Assembly (NCBI GenBank): GCA_022828595.1
Contig: JAKGHH010000006.1
Location: 13,326,499-13,390,498 of the forward strand
Reading direction: 5' to 3'
Length of the DNA stretch: 64,000 nucleotides
DNA from: Nelumbo lutea
Lineage: Eukaryota; Streptophyta; Magnoliopsida; Proteales; Nelumbonaceae
The first letter of the stretch is position 1; the number at the start of each line of letters is the position of its first letter. Shown piece by piece: positions 45,101 to 49,774 of this stretch. A program made the translations under genes and the position numbers. The notes under the pieces were generated by a model that saw only the letters and a program-made list of their open reading frames with translations, was not told the DNA's origin and did not search any database.

Positions 45101-48010
45101 CTAGAAGTTCATGATCATGTTGATCTATTTCCCCTTTTAGGCTAGTTAGGGACTTGCTACTTGGCTTTTTGGGGTTTTGGTAATCAGGCTCTCCCTTTTC
45201 TTTCCATGTGTCCTTGAGCACATTGGCTACAATATCCTTCCTTATGTTCCTGTTTGGCATTTACCTGTCGTAGCGTTCTGTGACATGTAACAAGACCTCA
45301 TGAGGCTAAGTGGGACCAAGCCTCGTCTAGTTGTGGGAAAATCCTCATGAGGCAGAACCACATGAATCTAGTGTGAATGGAATTCTAGCTCACCAACTCG
45401 TCAACCTTGTGAAGTTGCTTATCCTTGTGGGGCTGGATGAAGTTCTCAATATTTATAGGCTGACAACTCAATGGCCTTGTGGCCATATTCTACCTCGTGG
45501 TTGCATTTGATCTTGCAAGGCCAAGTTAGAGCCTTACACTTGGGTGCTGTTGTGAGATTGTCAGACATGTGATCTTTGCCCCAAGAAAACCACGTTTGAC
45601 TATATCCGGTAACCGTGTTGACACACATCAATCTCTCAGAGAGCCTTGTGGTCATGCTTTAACAACCTTGTGGTTCTCATGGACATGTGTCCTTCCTTGG
45701 AGGAGGGAATGATGGGATCTGTTTTCTCAGCATTGATTGAGACTGAGAATATTCCAGCTTTTATACCTCCGTGCACATAGCTTGTTCCCTTGCTTTTTAA
45801 ATAGGAGAGCAAGCAAGGCATTGGGGAGAATGAATCCTTAACCAACTGCCTACAATCCCTTATGTGTTCCAAACTCTCACCCAGACTTGGCCACTTTCCC
45901 AAATCATCTACCGTCTTACCCTCTATCTATATGTTTTAGAGGCATTTCTCAATCTGCTTTCGAGACGCTCAAACTATCCTTATCCCTATTGGCTAACACA
46001 TACAAAGAATTATTGAAAATTTTAAAAGATAGAAAAACTTAGAAACAACTCTAATATTATATATTAATTCTATTAAACAAAAAAAGTGTGATAAATAAGA
46101 ATTACTTTTATTAATGATGTAAGTGAAATACAGAATTTAAAGTCAGTCTAAAAATGAAATCATTTTCCTATATAGGTAGCAGGTTAGTAGTAATCTTCTA
46201 GGTCAAATGGTCAACCCATGATGTCATAATTGAATAATAAATATTTAAGAAAGGTAAAATTATGAAATATAAAAAGAACATAAATTTTATAGGAAAATTT
46301 AAGCACATCTGTAATATTATATATCCATCTTACTAAAAAAATAAATGTGATAAATAAAAATTATTTTTCTTATTGATGGAAATAGAATACAAATATTAAG
46401 AAAAAAGAATTAATTTCTAACCCATGACTCCACTATTGGTTTAATGGTTCAATTAGCTAGACCATCATGTTATTGACCAAGCCAATGGTTTTTACAGGCA
46501 GACAACTTGGTGGTAAATGGACCCAAAATGCCGATCGAGTTATAGGACCAATCTGACTAGTTTATTTGACTACAAGATAAAAAAGCATTGTTATAATGAT
46601 GATGATTAGAATGGAACCACATTTCCCTCTCAGTTAGACAAGTCAACTTCTGGTGTCATAAATTATACAAGTGTTATTGTTATAATGATTATCATATATT
46701 AAACAAAAATATAGATTATATATTATTTGTTTAGCATTTCTTTAATATTATATATTCATCATATTGAACGAAAATATTTGCAAAAAATGAGGATTATTGT
46801 AATTAGTGACGGAAATGCCTAAAATACCAAAAAGAAAAGAAACAGCAGGTCAACCAATAAGGTCATCTGGTTGTTGACCAAGCCAATATCTTTTTTTTTT
46901 CAAAAATGTGATTTGGCATGTCAATATCAGTTTGTTGACCATCTACTTCAACCATATGGTTAAAACATTGATGTAAACTACAAATCAGATGATTTTAAGC
47001 TAGGTCTTTAGGTTAAAAGGGCAATAATCCACCAATACATCGTGCTTCAATTACTTACCTTCGTGTTACTGAACTTATTGCCTATAATCGTATTTTCTTT
47101 ATTTTATTTTCCTTTATAAAAAAAAAGTGTCATACTGCATGGAGGTTATCTTTTCCCTGCCATTTAACAGTTTTTATTGTTTTGCAGGGAGATGGTAGTG
47201 GGTGTGTATCAATTTATGGAAGTAAGTTTGAAGATGAAAACTTCATTGCAAAACACACTGGTCCTGGCCTGTTGTCAATGGTACATGTTTTGCCTCTCTA
47301 AACTCATTACAAAGAAAAGGGGCGGGTTGGAGAGGGGGCTCTCAATTAAGTCTGGATGTGTTAAAATGTTGGTCTATTTTCATTTTCTTCATTTGTTTAA
47401 GCAGTTGCTTTCCAGTTTTTTTTTTCTTCTTTTTTAATCAAATTCACATAAATTGTTTACATTTACATTCATGGAATATTCCCATGCTTTTTATATTTTA
47501 ATGGTAGCTAGATGAATCTAATGTGGAGTCATGTGAAAACTCAATATGTCTATCAATTTAAGCATGTTTACCTTTGATGTTTTGGGACCTTTTTACAGGT
47601 TTCCTGAAATTGATAAATTAGGAGGATAGTTGAATTCTTAATGCATTTACTATGTTTCCCATGTAGTAGTATAGTTCTAACAAGGCTGACATAATTTAGT
47701 CTGAAATATCTGCTCCTTTTGCATTGAAACAAATGGAGCTTAATGTAATTTCCTGGTGAATAAGATGTTTAATACTAGAGGCAGGGAAGAACATCATTAT
47801 GTTCTACTAGGAAAAAGAGAAATAATATAAGAAAACAAAAAGAAAACAGCTCGTACTTTTCTTATTGTACCTTTGTATGTTATAATTTATTTCCGGAAAA
47901 TTGGAATCATTAGTGTTGCAGCACCTATTTCCAGGACTGATAGATGAATTGATATTGTTTCCCTCGTCTTATTGCAGGCAAATAGCGGACCAAATACTAA
48001 TGGTTGTCAG
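11251..48010 (+). CDS. CYP22: Cyclophilin CYP22 / PPIH-type peptidyl-prolyl cis-trans isomerase (5' two thirds, five exons)
   Basis: Joined exons 11251-11414, 19802-19825, 29422-29509, 47188-47280 and 47978-48010 encode about 134 residues. The family catalyses cis-trans isomerisation of X-Pro bonds. The animal counterpart, PPIH/USA-CyP, sits on the Prp3-Prp4 (60K) proteins of the U4/U6-U5 tri-snRNP in the nucleus. Visible signatures: [19 protein letters not shown] (residues 21-39), [15 protein letters not shown] with the catalytic Arg and the Phe-Met-x-Gln set, and [15 protein letters not shown]. The plant CYP22-specific stretch [19 protein letters not shown] is present. All visible junctions are GT-AG, with phases 2, 2, 0, 0, 0. 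The remaining 55-65 residues (FFITCAKCDWL... onward) were not found and must lie beyond 64000. I see no stop or frameshift, so the gene looks intact. The chosen start gives the family's short N terminus. Confidence 0.93.
11415..12920. other. CYP22 intron 1, 5' part
   Basis: Low-information intron sequence. A phrase resembling TTGAGCATRTTRTTTYATTTGCAAA occurs near 11747 and again near 11870, suggesting a short degenerate duplication. No coding frame or element is recognised. Confidence 0.5.
12921..13767 (-). mobile_element. LINE 3' remnant (zf-RVT and upstream linker)
   Basis: Decayed ORF2 sequence on the - strand. From right to left: [21 protein letters not shown] (about 13680-13620); a segment with [16 protein letters not shown] and [16 protein letters not shown] (13400-13275); then [20 protein letters not shown] (13090-13025), which is the plant LINE zf-RVT signature. 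The frame is broken at least twice and RT is absent. Confidence 0.7.
13768..14285. repeat. Intron 1 segment with CT-rich tracts
   Basis: Holds two (CT)n runs, near 14092-14106 and 14190-14211, in a broadly pyrimidine-rich stretch. The open frames across it are low-complexity and assign to nothing. Confidence 0.6.
14292..14518. mobile_element. MITE, 227 bp, with 18-bp TIRs and TCAGAT target-site duplication
   Basis: The left terminus CCAAGGTTCAAAATATCG (14292-14309) and the reverse complement of the right terminus CCAAGGTTCTAAATATCA (14518-14501) agree at 16 of 18 positions. The direct repeat TCAGAT lies immediately outside at 14286-14291 and 14519-14524. The interior carries several GTATCG/CGATAC words and no coding capacity. 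Superfamily is unclear: the visible duplication is 6 bp, or up to 8 bp if GG is shared with the repeat end, which would fit hAT. Confidence 0.8.
14525..15470. other. CYP22 intron 1, nothing recognised
   Basis: AT-rich. The interval 14570-14700 repeats words such as GGAAATGTTGG and ATTATAGACA. No frame or element is assigned. Confidence 0.5.
15471..18100 (-). mobile_element. LINE (L1-type) with endonuclease and RNase H but the whole RT deleted
   Basis: Read right to left: an APE-type endonuclease opens with [13 protein letters not shown] (about 18008) and has LMLQETK, a PWCLGGDFN-type motif near 17565 interrupted by a TGA, and [13 protein letters not shown] near 17265. The linker [18 protein letters not shown] follows (about 16965-16910). 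At about 16875 the sequence jumps directly to [14 protein letters not shown], which lies downstream of RT in intact elements, so the entire reverse transcriptase is missing. zf-RVT (16600-16150) and RNase H with [18 protein letters not shown] (about 15960-15905) follow. It ends in a T run at 15471-15480, the poly-A tail on this strand. Confidence 0.82.
18176..19605 (+). mobile_element. Internally deleted LINE: purine-rich 5' part and 3' tail with poly-A
   Basis: The segment 19285-19400 reads [17 protein letters not shown] on the + strand, the LINE zf-RVT signature. It is followed by a 3' UTR and a 20-nt A run (19586-19605). Upstream, 18176-19270 is strongly purine-rich on the + strand, coding Glu/Lys/Gly-rich text with stops, which I take with low confidence as the ORF1 linker. 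If correct, almost all of ORF2 is deleted. It stands head-to-head with the preceding LINE. Confidence 0.55.
19802..19825 (+). CDS. CYP22: CYP22 exon 2, 24-nt microexon
   Basis: Found by searching intron DNA for the missing QFCTGEF block. The bases GCAGTTCTGCACTGGTGAA and TATAG supply the last base of an Arg codon, QFCTGEY, and the first two bases of the next Arg codon. It is preceded by a TTTGGCAG acceptor and followed by a GTAGGT donor. The exon is phase-symmetric (2-2), so skipping would remove eight residues without shifting the frame. Most relatives have Phe where this has Tyr. Confidence 0.92.
19826..20371. other. CYP22 intron 2, 5' part
   Basis: No coding frame assigned. It contains T-rich stretches and, near 20270 and 20300, two copies of a phrase with GATTCATGCCAGT. 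Confidence 0.5.
20372..20471. repeat. Direct repeat, 37 bp, 63-bp period
   Basis: The segment beginning AAGATCATGATTCATGAGG at 20372-20408 recurs at 20435-20471, ending GTGAGGTATGG in both. It is identical over 36-37 bases by eye. It looks like a recent local duplication. Confidence 0.85.
20820..21190 (-). mobile_element. LTR fragment of the long-LTR copia family (A/B/C)
   Basis: Around 20990-21050 it contains GCGGATTCCACA, AGCTCCCAAAGTGGTAGCTCAC and CCAA words in the same order as the LTR of copia A at 30415-30465 (CGGATTCCACAGATGTAGC, AAGTGGTAGTTCACACCC). It has no coding part. It is probably a truncated or solo LTR; the ends are approximate. Confidence 0.5.
21202..23575 (-). mobile_element. 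5'-truncated LINE split by an inserted element
   Basis: Read right to left: a post-RT linker ([21 protein letters not shown], about 23545-23480); a zf-RVT region with a cysteine pair ([10 protein letters not shown]) and [16 protein letters not shown] (about 22780-22720); then, after a gap of about 830 bp occupied by another element, RNase H with [20 protein letters not shown] (21705-21646) and [20 protein letters not shown]. It ends in TTTTTTTTGATCAAAAACAG at 21202, a poly-A on this strand. RT and everything before it are absent. Confidence 0.78.
21885..22715. mobile_element. LTR-like insertion inside the LINE, with internal tandem repeats
   Basis: This segment interrupts one LINE reading frame between the zf-RVT and RNase H parts. 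Candidate termini are TGTCTAG (21929) and CCAACA (22712), the TG...CA form of an LTR. A TATTTAAG TATA-like box lies near 22090, followed by leader-like AGAGAGACTCTTCAGAG. It holds three 22-bp copies of GAGTTCCCTCTCTTTRAGTG (21983-22045) and two 141-bp copies (22360-22500, 22501-22640) starting ACCATCTAYAACCAGG. No target duplication was found and no frame is present. A solo LTR is my best guess. Confidence 0.5.
23580..24280 (-). mobile_element. Internally deleted copia fragment (gag/protease piece plus LTR piece)
   Basis: Right to left, 24240-24130 matches the gag of copia 2 (words such as ENYMVM and LCNSMLPHI). It then jumps to a protease-proximal piece ([31 protein letters not shown], down to about 23820). 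That piece is followed immediately by LTR-like sequence (23780-23590) sharing the TGCCCTTATAGGGC block with copia 2's LTR. It is a non-coding deletion derivative abutting copia 1 on the right and the LINE on the left. Confidence 0.6.
24332..25195 (-). pseudogene. Copia 1 integrase C-terminal half and INT-RT linker
   Basis: 287-codon open frame. It contains the copia integrase end ([36 protein letters not shown]), the conserved [11 protein letters not shown] block, and [19 protein letters not shown]. These are followed by a Pro/Ser-rich linker and the opening of the RT domain ([18 protein letters not shown]), where the element is cut off. It is separated from the upstream integrase half by a stop/frameshift near 25200. 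Confidence 0.85.
25220..25921 (-). pseudogene. Copia 1 GAG-pre-integrase and integrase N-terminal half
   Basis: 233 codons: protease-distal [20 protein letters not shown]; the GAG-pre-integrase HH...CC zinc module ([31 protein letters not shown]); then the integrase core beginning [11 protein letters not shown] and [20 protein letters not shown] and ending LHSDSGGE, which carries the second catalytic Asp. The first Asp (HSD) and the DD of FIDD are preserved; the catalytic Glu lies across the break. Confidence 0.85.
26240..26770 (-). pseudogene. Copia 1 gag remnant
   Basis: From [16 protein letters not shown] (26765) the frame runs through [18 protein letters not shown] and [10 protein letters not shown], the copia gag N-terminal domain. 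A shifted frame at 26515-26243 then carries the UBN2-type segment with [16 protein letters not shown] and YELVHMGE. At least one frameshift is present. Confidence 0.7.
27256..27498 (-). repeat. Copia 1 5' LTR with adjacent primer-binding site
   Basis: On the - strand the LTR would start TGTAGAGACTG at 27498 and run to GAGTTGAGA at 27256. Directly next to it (27255-27243) is TGGTATCAAAGCA, a primer-binding site of the initiator-Met tRNA type. The TGTAGAG start is shared with copia D and E. The 3' LTR is missing, so the ends are inferred from the primer site and family similarity. Confidence 0.65.
27499..29421. other. CYP22 intron 2, 3' part
   Basis: Mostly unique AT-rich intron sequence. At 27505-27604 a splice-acceptor-like TTGCAG is followed by a short + strand frame ending [19 protein letters not shown] and a stop. 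This is one hydrophobic helix with a lysine-rich end, of less AT-rich composition than its surroundings. I do not recognise it. The last 150 bp before exon 3 include T-rich tracts. Confidence 0.5.
29422..29509 (+). CDS. CYP22: CYP22 exon 3
   Basis: 88 nt completing the split Arg and encoding [15 protein letters not shown] then [14 protein letters not shown]. It contains the catalytic Arg and the Phe-Met-x-Gln substrate-binding set of cyclophilins. The acceptor is GGGCAG and the donor is GTTGGT, a weaker donor than the consensus GTAAGT. It ends in phase 0. Confidence 0.95.
29769..29820. mobile_element. Minimal LINE-tail insertion with 14-bp target-site duplication
   Basis: ACAGTGGTGGGGAG stands at 29769-29782 and again at 29807-29820. 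Between them are 24 bases, AGTAATTTATC followed by 13 A. A poly-A-ended insert flanked by a long exact direct repeat is the mark of target-primed reverse transcription. Only the last dozen bases of the LINE 3' end were copied. Confidence 0.8.
30030..30260 (+). mobile_element. LINE RNase H remnant
   Basis: The + strand frame reads [19 protein letters not shown] and [13 protein letters not shown], matching the RNase H-like segment of the other LINE copies here ([19 protein letters not shown] at 38250). It ends at about 30260, where copia A's LTR begins. Frameshifts follow. Confidence 0.65.
31949..32702 (+). repeat. 5' LTR of the non-autonomous element (754 bp)
   Basis: TGTTACGG...CCCGTGACA. 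It carries 17 extra bases (around AGACCACCAAAAGC, about 32061-32077) compared with the 3' LTR. The initiator-Met tRNA primer site starts two bases after its end. Confidence 0.92.
32837..33158 (+). repeat. Tandem duplication, 161-bp unit, inside the non-autonomous element
   Basis: GAGCAGATT begins each unit at 32837 and 32998. Both share CAAGAGGCCATT, CCCATTCCAATGAC, CTAAAACAGCTTCCCTTGCGG and GGTTGTTGTCCTCATGCGG. Divergence is modest. Farther along, GAGGGCCC...GGTTTGAGTAACC...CATGGTGAAA occurs twice (about 33388-33470 and 33616-33718), a second, more diverged duplication. Confidence 0.85.
33873..34609 (+). repeat. 3' LTR of the non-autonomous element (737 bp)
   Basis: Begins TGTTACGG directly after the polypurine tract and ends CCGTGACA. 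It is nearly identical to the 5' LTR apart from the 17-bp deletion and a handful of transitions. Confidence 0.92.
35376..36860 (-). mobile_element. Copia B: truncated LTR of the same family joined to an RNase H remnant
   Basis: The segment 35400-36680 follows the LTR of copia A word for word in order (GGGCTTTAGGCCCATT, TGACCTCAC, AACAGGGAAGGAC, TTTTGCAAACATTTTTC, TTTGTCTGACAAAGG, CATCAGTGTC). At about 36683 it jumps to sequence matching the RNase H region of copia C (GAATGGGTGATRTG, CTCACTTACGGCAATGTG). Both ends and the junction are deletions. It contains an internal duplication separated by a TA microsatellite. Confidence 0.7.
35981..36202. repeat. Duplicated LTR segment flanking a (TA)n microsatellite
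   Basis: AACAGGGAAGGACCTCTCCCC... through TTTTGCAAACATTTTTCA occurs at about 35981-36072. It is repeated at about 36107-36202, with about 38 bp of TA repeats (36072-36109) between. The repeat pair probably arose by slippage or unequal exchange at the microsatellite. Confidence 0.85.
36861..37617. other. No gene recognised
   Basis: Moderately AT-rich, with several short open frames and no recognised family. Words such as GGGCCC and AATGGGCC recur, as in the LTRs of the neighbouring copia families, so it may be more decayed LTR. Confidence 0.4.
37618..38515 (+). mobile_element. LINE 3' part: zf-RVT plus RNase H, open over 248 codons
   Basis: The best preserved LINE tail in the window. It carries a zinc-binding RT-associated module ([41 protein letters not shown]), then [14 protein letters not shown]. 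The RNase H-like domain follows with [55 protein letters not shown] and, after a shift, [14 protein letters not shown]. It stops inside the domain at about 38515, where copia 2 begins. RT and the 3' tail are missing. Confidence 0.82.
38517..39128 (-). pseudogene. Copia 2 reverse transcriptase, N-terminal part
   Basis: 39128-38721 reads [20 protein letters not shown], then [20 protein letters not shown], the copia RT opening, and [20 protein letters not shown] with the first catalytic Asp. A stop follows KKSLYGLK. 38684-38517 continues in another frame with DHTLFVKR and [14 protein letters not shown], the intact YVDD catalytic motif, before the break. Confidence 0.88.
39471..40472 (-). pseudogene. 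Copia 2 GAG-pre-integrase and integrase
   Basis: 40472-40197 holds the GAG-pre-integrase zinc end ([14 protein letters not shown]) and the integrase core start ([32 protein letters not shown]). After a frame break, 40160-39471 holds [31 protein letters not shown] with the catalytic Glu, [19 protein letters not shown], and [18 protein letters not shown]. The first catalytic position reads HSNVWG instead of the usual HSDVWG, so an Asp is lost. Confidence 0.88.
40477..40848 (-). pseudogene. Copia 2 protease C-terminal region
   Basis: Contains [35 protein letters not shown] and a terminal GIYLLD segment, the usual sequence after a copia aspartic protease active site. The active-site region itself lies just upstream, where the - strand near 40880 reads [12 protein letters not shown] instead of a WIIDSGAS-type motif. 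The catalytic triad is therefore changed. Confidence 0.75.
41023..42018 (-). pseudogene. Copia 2 gag with zinc knuckle
   Basis: Starts [18 protein letters not shown] (42018), then [18 protein letters not shown] (gag N domain). 41775-41524 carries the UBN2 segment ([30 protein letters not shown]). 41352-41023 carries the CCHC knuckle [18 protein letters not shown]. Two breaks separate the three frames. Confidence 0.85.
42485..42912 (-). repeat. Copia 2 5' LTR (428 bp)
   Basis: On the - strand it begins TGTGAGAACCG at 42912 and ends GATTTCTACT at 42485, immediately against the primer site. The TG...CT termini match the form seen in copia D. The mate LTR is missing. Confidence 0.7.
42999..44604 (+). 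mobile_element. Copia 3: 3' half of a copia element (RT, RNase H, polypurine tract)
   Basis: The only copia copy in sense with CYP22. RT opens at about 43070 ([38 protein letters not shown]). A TAG at 43383 interrupts it, then [31 protein letters not shown] and [13 protein letters not shown]. The active site reads YVDE rather than YVDD, removing a catalytic Asp. A second TAG at 43800 is followed by RNase H ([50 protein letters not shown]). It ends at a polypurine tract (TTGAGGGGGAG, 44594-44604) and an LTR beginning TGTTAGAG at 44605. Gag, protease, integrase and 5' LTR are missing. Confidence 0.9.
43824..44597 (+). pseudogene. Copia 3 RT end and RNase H domain
   Basis: 257 uninterrupted codons. 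Contains [20 protein letters not shown] (RT connection), then RNase H with [10 protein letters not shown] (first Asp), [11 protein letters not shown] (Glu), [12 protein letters not shown] (Asp) and [13 protein letters not shown]. The RNase H acidic residues are intact, unlike the RT active site. It ends GLYDIYSQA, a common copia C terminus. Confidence 0.9.
44605..44930 (+). repeat. Copia 3 3' LTR (start certain, end uncertain)
   Basis: Starts TGTTAGAGTCAGC right after the polypurine tract. It contains a TATATATTAAAAC TATA-like box at 44712-44724, then a CT-rich leader-like tract at 44855-44900. No mate LTR is present, so the end near 44930 is a guess. A large inverted repeat lies within it. 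Confidence 0.5.
44616..44840. repeat. Inverted repeat: two 100-bp arms, 25-bp loop, about 95 percent identity
   Basis: The left arm 44616-44715 (GCTAAGGAAGGGTATTTC ... GTGGGGGCATAT) and the right arm 44741-44840 (ATATGCCCCCAC ... CCCTTCCTTAGC) are reverse complements with about five mismatches and no gaps by eye. A transcript would fold into a long hairpin. It sits at the start of copia 3's LTR. Outside the arms the two flanks differ (AGAGTCA against CGATGG). Confidence 0.9.
44931..46019. other. Unassigned intron 3 segment, possibly a solo LTR
   Basis: Less AT-rich than its surroundings. The words CCTTGTGG and CTCATGAGG recur many times between 45290 and 45690. On the - strand CCTATTTAAAAAGC (about 45804-45791) resembles a TATA box. 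This could be an LTR of an unseen element, but no paired copy or termini were found and no frame is recognisable. Confidence 0.35.
46020..46850. repeat. Three degenerate copies of an AT-rich repeat
   Basis: TAATATTATATAT followed by TTAAACAAA/TACTAAAAAA, a GTGATAAATAA-type word, ATTATTTTTATTGATG and a GAAATAnAATAC word occurs near 46050-46135, 46310-46400 and 46745-46820. Between copies lie variants of GACCAAGCCAATGG/GTCAACCnATGAnGTCAT. Spacing is irregular (about 260 and 430 bp). It is an old repeat array of unknown type. Confidence 0.6.
46851..47187. other. CYP22 intron 3, 3' end
   Basis: Ordinary intron end. A T-rich tract (about 47088-47115) and TTTTTATTGTTTTGCAG supply the acceptor of exon 4. 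No element recognised. Confidence 0.6.
47188..47280 (+). CDS. CYP22: CYP22 exon 4
   Basis: 93 nt, 31 codons, phase 0-0, from [11 protein letters not shown] to PGLLSM. The acceptor TTTTGCAG follows a T-rich tract and the donor is GTACAT. It contains the plant-type insertion around [14 protein letters not shown] and the start of the LLSMAN active-site strand. Confidence 0.95.
47281..47977. other. CYP22 intron 4
   Basis: 697 bp, GTACAT to TTGCAG. It is the only short intron of the visible gene and the only one without a recognisable transposon. A poly-T tract lies at about 47418-47436. Confidence 0.75.
47978..48010 (+). CDS. CYP22: CYP22 exon 5
   Basis: 33 nt, 11 codons, phase 0-0, encoding [11 protein letters not shown]. 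It follows a TTATTGCAG acceptor after a 697-bp intron and precedes a GTAATAC donor. The next family block (FFITCAKCDWL) is not recognisable anywhere from 48011 to 64000. Confidence 0.94.
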
Positions 48011-48157
48011 GTAATACTTTAAATGGCATCATGATTAAATGTATTTAATTTGATTCTGTGCCTGTACTTCCACAATAGTGGTGGCAATTGGGTTGCTTGG
48101 GTTTGGTTGAGCTTCAAGCCTTCAACTCATCCATCAAACCTATTAACCCATTAATGA

Positions 48158-49348
48158 CCAAGATTCAAAGTATTATCGAAAATGCCAAGTGTATCGGAAA
48201 GGCAATTTTAAGAGACGTATTGGGATATGCCTTGGATACACGTGTATTGGAGAAAAATTAAGATACACATAGATATGCGTGGAAACACTATAAATACTTC
48301 GATAAATCATAAAAATACATCAATGACACTAAATATAAGGCCTCAATGAGAGGTGTACATACATTAAGTTAATATATTTTAATGGTTTTTGAAGAAATAC
48401 ATCATTGTCAATTATAATTTTATTGAAAAACCCTATGCTTAACTATTATTTATAAATTGTAGTTCTTAAGTTCTAGGGGATGGGAAAACCTAACTATCCT
48501 ATCCAACCATAAAACATGCATTTGCACAATTTCTAAGTGCAAATATAATTAATAATTATTTTTTATTTTCAAAAAATATAAAACTCAAAAATAAAATATG
48601 ATAGCTCATCCCTAGATCTATAATCTAATCAATACTTGGATTAGATCATAAAATATAATTAATTATTAATTATTTTTATTTCTAAAAATATAAAAATATA
48701 AAAAAATTATTGAACAAGAAATTGCAATTGCTCTATGGATATGAAGTTTCCATATATCTAAAACATAATCAGTCTTTCTAGGTAGATAAAAATGTACGTT
48801 TTCAATTCTTTTGTTTTTTTATATATTTTTCCAAACCTCTTCATAAAGTTTCCATAAATTTACTCATAACACATAAAAAAGTGATTTTGGACATATTTAG
48901 TGTAGATTAACATAGATTTAAATATTTTCAAGCATTCAAGGGAAAAATCATAAGATATTATGAAAATTTGAAAAAAGTTACCTACTTCTGTAATATTTTT
49001 CAAAACTTGAAAAAAAAATTCAATAACATTAATGATTCACACGTGCTTTTTTGCGTTTTTTTTTTGCATATCTAGCACTTTATGAATGAGACTTGGGAGT
49101 TTTAGAGTCATTTAGGGGGTGAAAGAAGGCTTGTTTCAAGGGAAAGATGCATTCTTTCCACTTTTATTTTTTATTTTTGCTTTTTGCCCATATCTTTTTT
49201 TTAGCGTACTGATACGCCTGATATATCCCCTGATACGGTGGCAAAAAGATGATACAATCGATTTTCCACCGTATCTTGTATCAGAATTTGAAAGATACAA
49301 TATGATACACCCTGAATCGGGCGTATCGTGTTGAAATTTGAAACCTTG
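48158..49348. mobile_element. Candidate non-autonomous DNA element rich in GTATCG words
   Basis: The left end CCAAGATTCAAAGTATTATCG (48158) and the reverse complement of the right end CAAGGTTTCAAATTTC (49348) share about eleven bases with one indel. Both ends resemble the termini of the 227-bp MITE at 14292. GTATCG/GATACG words cluster at both ends (48190-48290, 49205-49330), with AT-rich sequence between. No target duplication is visible, so the call is tentative. Confidence 0.35.
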
Positions 49349-49774
49349 TATATATCAGACAAGTGCATCTTTTCTCAAGAAAGAGCATCTCAGAAGTGGT
49401 TACTCCCACTTTCAAACAAAAGCTTCCTTCCTTGGGTAGTTAGCTCCACTAAAAAGAAAAAGAGAAAAGTAAAAACTCATTTCAAATAATGTAGGATCCA
49501 TAAAGTGGGTTATTCTTTAGAAATAAAACTTAATTTAATCTCTTAAATTGAATAGAAAATTTTTATATAAGAATTATCAAATAAATAATCTAAATTTATC
49601 ACATGAAAAATAGGTTTCAAACAAAATTTATCAGAATACACGAATAAGGGTCCCTATGCCATGCTAATGACGGCTACATTATTGTTGATAAATTTGTTGG
49701 CTCATATATATATATATATATAAAGGTGATATACTGCATTATATTTTAGTTAGCAACAAGATCATAGATTCTAT
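49349..49774. other. CYP22 intron 5, nothing recognised
   Basis: AT-rich with a short (TA)n run near 49704-49722. No frame or element assigned. Confidence 0.5.
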
